This document shows positions 6,572-9,583 of a stretch of 9,583 nt of DNA, one piece after another (the stretch's first letter is position 1; each line of letters opens with the position of its first letter). The notes under the pieces were generated by a model that was not told the DNA's origin, did not search any database, and worked only from the letters and a program-made list of their open reading frames with translations. The translations under genes were made by a program, and so were the position numbers. The stretch spans positions 1 to 9,583 of the forward strand of contig JAAZNR010000933.1 in assembly GCA_012798155.1 (NCBI GenBank). Direction: 5' to 3'. This DNA is from Thermogutta sp. Lineage in GTDB: Bacteria; Planctomycetota; Planctomycetia; Pirellulales; Thermoguttaceae.

Positions 6572-7339
6572 TCAGCGCTGAACCAAGATTTCGGCAATGT
6601 GCATCGGGCGAATGTGTCGCATTTGGGGATTCCTTCTCAGGATGCCTCCCACGTGCATCAGGCAACTGATGTCCAGGGACGTCACCACGTCGGCGCCGCT
6701 CTGCAAGATGTTGGCCGCCTTCGTCTCGCCCATGGCGATCGACGTACCCGGCATCTTGACGCTGAAGGTACCGCCGAAGCCGCAACACTCCTCGATGTTC
6801 GGCAGCTCACAATACACGAGATCCTTCACGTTTTGCAGAAGAGTCAGGGGTTGATCCAGAATGCCCAATTCGCGGCGACCGTGACAACCGCTATGCATCG
6901 TCACCTTGTGAGGAAACCTCGCGCCCAAGTCGGCGACGCCCACGATATTGACCAAGAATTCCGACAGTTCGAAGACGCGGCGGCCGACGGAGACGATCCG
7001 ATCGTCGGGATCGACCTGCTCGAAGAAAACCCGGCACATCGCCGTGCACGAGCCTGAGGGGCATACGATGTACTGATATGGCCGAAAGACGTCGCAAAAA
7101 TGCCGCACCACACGCGCCGCCTCCTCCCAATAGCCGGAATTGAAGGCGGGCTGTCCGCAACAGGTCTGGCCTTCCGGAAAAACAACCGGAATACCCAACT
7201 TCTTCAAAATGGCGGCGACGGCCTCCGCAATCTGGGGAAAGAACTGGTCGATGTAGCAGGGGATGAATAGCGCCGCTTTCTCGCCCCGGCTATAGGTAGG
7301 GTACTTGCCGTCGGGCAACCCGTTTTTCAGGTGAATCAT
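6572..7339 (-). CDS. lutA: Lactate utilization protein A (CCG/heterodisulfide reductase-like)
   Basis: LutA carries two cysteine-rich CCG domains that bind Fe-S clusters and passes electrons from lactate oxidation; it works with LutB and LutC. From the ATG at 7339 the protein is 255 residues, close to the usual 240-250. Domain 1 shows C28, C60-C61-G (TCCGQPAFNSGY) and CPSGSC at 93-98. Domain 2 shows HSGCHGRRELG at 149-159, ECCGFGGTFSVK from 184, and SLDISCLMHVGG near the end. A GTG at 7351 would add four residues (MALV), but the only good Shine-Dalgarno, TTAGGAG at 7357-7351, overlaps that GTG and is well placed for the ATG at 7339, so I chose the ATG. It is the first gene of the lutABC-bshB1 group. 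Confidence 0.94.
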   Translation of the reverse strand: MIHLKNGLPDGKYPTYSRGEKAALFIPCYIDQFFPQIAEAVAAILKKLGIPVVFPEGQTCCGQPAFNSGYWEEAARVVRHFCDVFRPYQYIVCPSGSCTAMCRVFFEQVDPDDRIVSVGRRVFELSEFLVNIVGVADLGARFPHKVTMHSGCHGRRELGILDQPLTLLQNVKDLVYCELPNIEECCGFGGTFSVKMPGTSIAMGETKAANILQSGADVVTSLDISCLMHVGGILRRNPQMRHIRPMHIAEILVQR

Positions 7340-7350
7340 GACCAAAGCCA

Positions 7351-7357
7351 CTCCTAA
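7351..7357 (-). promoter_or_regulatory. Ribosome binding site that decides the lutA start
   Basis: TTAGGAG reads 7357 to 7351 on the minus strand, 11 bases before the ATG at 7339. It overlaps the alternative GTG at 7351, which therefore cannot use it. Confidence 0.55.
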
Positions 7358-7365
7358 CGGATTGG

Positions 7366-7390
7366 GGTACTTCCCGGACCGTCGCCGCGA
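7366..7390. repeat. Dispersed 25 bp repeat, copy 1
   Basis: This segment begins GGTACTTCCCGGA and matches 8454-8478 at 22 of 25 positions in the same orientation, the first 13 being identical. It lies just upstream of the lutA ribosome binding site. The two copies flank the nitroreductase gene. Confidence 0.7.
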
Positions 7391-7750
7391 TCGCCGTTTC
7401 GGGGAAGAGCCGATGCTCGATTCGCCGGTTTGCCGAAGCAGTCGGACAACTTCCGAATTTTAACCCTCCCGGCGCGCCCTCGCCACAGCCTTCGACTCGA
7501 GGAATCCGCCTTCCAGCGCGAGTTTGCCGACGTTATAACATGCCATCCTTACAACCCGCCATTCTCCGCTTTGCGATCATACATCGAGGCCGCAGAAGAC
7601 CATCGCGGTTCGACATTCCCGTATCTCCGGCGCGAACTGCCTTCGGTGACCGCGGTTGGCTTCGTGAAGAATTCAGACCCGTCAGGCCCGCCCGACCGGC
7701 GCGAGAACCACCTCGGCGAAGCAGGCCGGGGCTTTTGGAGCCGGCGGAGT

Positions 7751-7794
7751 ACGGCTACACTTTACCTTATAGACGGCTACACTTTACCTTATAG
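7751..7794. repeat. Exact 22 bp tandem duplication upstream of the nitroreductase gene
   Basis: Copies at 7751-7772 and 7773-7794 are identical; each starts ACGGCTACAC and ends TTACCTTATAG. The second copy runs into TACGTA. It is AT-rich compared with its surroundings, ends 85 bases before the nitroreductase start, and the 22 bp period puts both copies on nearly the same DNA face. TATAGT at 7790-7795 resembles a -10 box on the plus strand; no matching -35 is clear. It may be a paired operator or a simple slippage product. Confidence 0.92.
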
Positions 7795-7879
7795 TACGTA
7801 TGGTATCGGCCAAGGGATCAGGGGTATTGCCATTCACGGCATCGCCGATTCTCATCCATTCCGCGAGCAGGACTTCACC

Positions 7880-8389
7880 ATGGACGCCATCCAGGCCATT
7901 TTGACGCGAAGGAGCATTCGCCGATTCGAGGAGCGCGGTTTGCCGCCGGACGCGATCGACCGACTCTTGGAGGCGGCCATGGCCGCCCCGAGCGCCAGAA
8001 ATGCCCAACCGTGGCATTTCATCGTCATCGATGAGCGTTCCATTCTGCTTGAAATTGCGGGCCGCTTTCCCAACGCGGAGCCTGCCCGGTACGCTCCCGT
8101 GGGGATCCTCGTCTGCGGCGACTCGACCCTGGAATTGTCGAAAGGCTATTGGATCATCGACTGCGCCGCAGCGGCGCAAAACATGCTGCTGGCGGCTCAT
8201 GCCATGGGATTAGGCGGCTTGTGGACCGGTGTTTATCCGCGCGAACAACGTGTCGAGGGGCTACGGGAACTGCTGGGCATTCCCGAGCATGTGATGCCGC
8301 ATAGCCTGTTGTTGTTCGGTTATCCCGCGGAAACCCCGCCCGAGGTTCGCCGCTACCATCCCGATCGCATTCACAGGAACCGTTGGTGA
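7880..8389 (+). CDS. Nitroreductase-family FMN-dependent oxidoreductase
   Basis: Members are small homodimeric FMN proteins that use NAD(P)H to reduce nitro compounds, quinones or other acceptors; the natural substrate here is unknown. The 169-residue protein shows the family hallmarks: ILTRRSIRRFEER at 7-19 (FMN phosphate-binding arginines and serine), AAPSARNAQPWHF at 35-47, CAAAAQNMLLAAHAMGLGGLWTGVYP around 95-120, and LLLFGYPAE near 145-153. The length is typical of the short nitroreductase subgroup. The ATG at 7880 has AGGA seven bases upstream and matches where the family normally starts; the open frame further upstream is not needed. It stands alone, divergent from lutA and 280 bp before the NagA-like gene. 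It could supply or drain reductant linked to lactate oxidation, but that is speculation. Confidence 0.92.
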   Translation: MDAIQAILTRRSIRRFEERGLPPDAIDRLLEAAMAAPSARNAQPWHFIVIDERSILLEIAGRFPNAEPARYAPVGILVCGDSTLELSKGYWIIDCAAAAQNMLLAAHAMGLGGLWTGVYPREQRVEGLRELLGIPEHVMPHSLLLFGYPAETPPEVRRYHPDRIHRNRW

Positions 8390-8453
8390 CGGGGCCCTGC
8401 ATCGCGACAACGGAATTACGATGCGACGGCATTCCGACCGTGCCCGGAGTTCA

Positions 8454-8478
8454 GGTACTTCCCGGAACGGCCCCGCGA
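8454..8478. repeat. Dispersed 25 bp repeat, copy 2
   Basis: This is the second copy of the element at 7366-7390 (GGTACTTCCCGGA core, 22 of 25 identical). It sits in the spacer between the nitroreductase and NagA-like genes, about 190 bp before the latter. Confidence 0.7.
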
Positions 8479-8519
8479 CTCTTTTGCGAAGCATATCGAG
8501 GTCGTTCGGAGAAGGTTTC

Positions 8520-8540
8520 GCTTGCAGCTTGCAGCTCGCA
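8520..8540. repeat. Three tandem heptamers
   Basis: GCTTGCA, GCTTGCA and GCTCGCA follow one another at 8520-8526, 8527-8533 and 8534-8540; one base differs in the last copy. They lie in the spacer before the NagA-like gene. Confidence 0.75.
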
Positions 8541-8580
8541 GCAAACTCTTGACGCGGTCATCGTGGCTTCGTTTCCAAGA

Positions 8581-8611
8581 CGCACGTCTCCGTGGGAAGG
8601 ATTGACGTGCG
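8581..8611. promoter_or_regulatory. Perfect 8 bp inverted repeat before the NagA-like gene
   Basis: CGCACGTC (8581-8588) and GACGTGCG (8604-8611) are exact reverse complements separated by 15 bases, ending 58 bases upstream of the NagA-like start. It could be an operator or a leader hairpin; no T-run follows, so it is not an obvious terminator of the nitroreductase transcript. Confidence 0.45.
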
Positions 8612-8669
8612 ATCACGGCAACGGGCATCGTGTTCGATGAAAAGCATTCGGTAGCCTGAGTCTCGTACC

Positions 8670-9583
8670 ATGGAATCCGGTTCCGAGCTTTCCGTCCCGG
8701 CTACGCTCCCCGGCTCGGGCGAAACCGTGAGAATCCGCGCGGATTGCGGACGCATCGTCGCGGTGGAAGAGTGCGAAACAGCGCGGGGGCGTCCCGGCGA
8801 GGTCCCGGACGTGGATTCCCTGGGCAAGGAACCGGCGGGACCTTTCGGCGGCCGTGCCCTGTTTGTTTCGGGCGGTTTCTTCGATATTCAGGTCAACGGC
8901 TACGGCGGTCGGGAGTTCAGCTCGCCGCGACTGAGCGTAGAGGATGTTTTTCGAATCGCGGAGTCGCTTTGGCGGTTCGGTACCACGCGATTCCTGCCGA
9001 CGTTGACGACGCAATCCCACGACGTTCTCGTTCACGGATGCCGCACCCTGGGCGAGGCGGTCGCGCGGGATTCCCGCCTTCGAGCACGCATCCCCGGCCT
9101 GCACCTGGAAGGGCCGTATATCAGCCCGCAGGACGGCCCCCGCGGCGCTCACCCGTTGCCGCACGTTCGTGCGCCCGATTGGGACGAGTTTGCCCGACTG
9201 CAAGACGCCGCGGACGGAAACATCCGCCTGATTACGCTCTCGCCCGAGTACGAGAACGCGCCGGAGTTCGTTCGGCGGGCTGTGAAGACGGGCGTCGTGG
9301 TCGGCATCGGTCATACGGCCGCCGACGGAGATCAGATCGCGCGGGCCGTCGATGCCGGGGCCGCCTTGAGCACCCACCTGGGCAACGGCGCGCATCCGGT
9401 GCTTCCCCGGCATCCCAACTACCTCTGGGATCAGCTCGCGGAGGACCGGCTGCGGGCCAGCTTGATTGTGGACGGCCGGCACTTGCCGCCCGCCTTCGTG
9501 AAGGTCGCGGTGCGGGCAAAATCGCCCAAGAAGTGCATCTTGATCAGCGATCTATCGGGCATGGCGGGACTGCCCCCCGGACG
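8670..9583 (+). CDS. nagA: N-acetylglucosamine-6-phosphate deacetylase-like amidohydrolase (runs off right edge)
   Basis: NagA removes acetate from GlcNAc-6-phosphate in amino-sugar breakdown and cell-wall recycling. The visible 304 codons show an amidohydrolase: DIQVNGYGG at 72-80 (NagA DxxxNG motif), FLPTLTT near 110, LHLEGPYISP with metal-ligand E147, GIGHTAADGD with H215, STHLGNGAHP with H236, IVDGRHLPP near 271-279 and the catalytic aspartate D294 in LISDLSG. The C-terminal strand region (about 80 residues) is outside the window. The ATG at 8670 is the first start after an in-frame TAG at 8652; it has no clear Shine-Dalgarno. The THLGNG/RHPNYLWDQLAEDRL variant differs from E. coli THLYNAM, so GlcNAc-6-phosphate as substrate is likely but not certain. 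The N-terminal lead is about a dozen residues longer than in E. coli NagA. Confidence 0.88.
   Translation, partial: MESGSELSVPATLPGSGETVRIRADCGRIVAVEECETARGRPGEVPDVDSLGKEPAGPFGGRALFVSGGFFDIQVNGYGGREFSSPRLSVEDVFRIAESLWRFGTTRFLPTLTTQSHDVLVHGCRTLGEAVARDSRLRARIPGLHLEGPYISPQDGPRGAHPLPHVRAPDWDEFARLQDAADGNIRLITLSPEYENAPEFVRRAVKTGVVVGIGHTAADGDQIARAVDAGAALSTHLGNGAHPVLPRHPNYLWDQLAEDRLRASLIVDGRHLPPAFVKVAVRAKSPKKCILISDLSGMAGLPPG

Larger units (their letters stand above)
7340..7879. other. 540 bp divergent intergenic region between lutA and the nitroreductase gene
   Basis: The region must hold the promoters for the leftward lut operon and the rightward nitroreductase gene. It contains one arm of a dispersed 25 bp repeat (7366-7390), an AT-richer patch around 7455-7462 with a TAAAAT-like minus-strand -10 but no good -35, and an exact 22 bp tandem duplication (7751-7794). 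A plus-strand frame stays open from 7430 into the nitroreductase gene, but its first 150 codons resemble no protein I know and cross the duplication, so I treat it as non-coding. Confidence 0.6.

Noticed and set aside
7430..7879. N-terminal extension of the nitroreductase by 150 codons
   Set aside because: The frame is open, but the extension resembles no protein I know, passes through an exact 22 bp (not multiple of three) duplication, and the family start with a ribosome binding site is at 7880.
8613..9482. A 289-codon minus-strand open frame opposite the NagA-like gene
   Set aside because: The plus strand carries all NagA metal and catalytic motifs in one frame; the minus translation has no recognisable domain.
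1..9583. CRISPR array, tRNA or rRNA gene, insertion sequence or phage gene
   Set aside because: No regularly spaced repeats with unique spacers, no cloverleaf-like or ribosomal RNA sequence, and no transposase or integrase motif was seen in any frame.

Overview
The window is GC-rich (roughly 60% by eye) bacterial chromosome with eight recognisable protein genes plus a divergent ninth pair at the right edge, and no RNA gene, CRISPR array, insertion sequence or phage gene that I can see. The protein families suggest a planctomycete-like or related Gram-negative lineage. The PIG-L/BshB1 protein carries GEPTPFGS, and the NagA-like amidohydrolase carries THLGNG and RHPNYLWDQLAEDRL; I remember both variants from Planctomycetota. 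This assignment is an inference from memory, not a search.

Positions 1-3170 (minus strand) form a polyphosphate cluster. In transcription order it holds a CHAD-domain protein (3170-2181), an Ppx/GppA exopolyphosphatase with a C-terminal HD-type region (2039-459), and the first 71 codons of polyphosphate kinase ppk1 (214 to beyond the left edge). Synthesis, degradation and a presumed polyphosphate-binding protein thus sit side by side. The two spacers inside the cluster hold hairpins, and the ppx-ppk spacer also holds a 3 x 30 bp tandem repeat.

Positions 3171-3632 are a 462 bp non-coding stretch with two different short tandem duplications and an imperfect dyad just upstream of the CHAD gene.

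Positions 3633-7339 (minus strand) are a second likely operon: lutA, lutB and lutC (the L-lactate oxidation complex) followed 49 bp later by a bacillithiol-type deacetylase gene (bshB1-like). lutB and lutC overlap by 4 bp with a strong ribosome binding site, so they are probably translationally coupled. A thiol-biosynthesis gene next to an Fe-S rich lactate oxidase is the most interesting gene arrangement here.

Positions 7340-7879 are a divergent intergenic region containing an exact 22 bp tandem duplication. To its right, on the plus strand, lie a small nitroreductase-family flavoprotein (7880-8389) and, after a 280 bp spacer with further short repeats, the first 304 codons of an N-acetylglucosamine-6-phosphate deacetylase-like amidohydrolase (8670 to beyond the right edge).

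I found no clearly new defence, mobile or biosynthetic system. The unusual signals are the repeat-rich spacers (five independent short tandem repeats in about 9.6 kb, all outside genes), the lut-bshB1 linkage, and sequence variants in the CHAD, BshB1 and NagA-like proteins.
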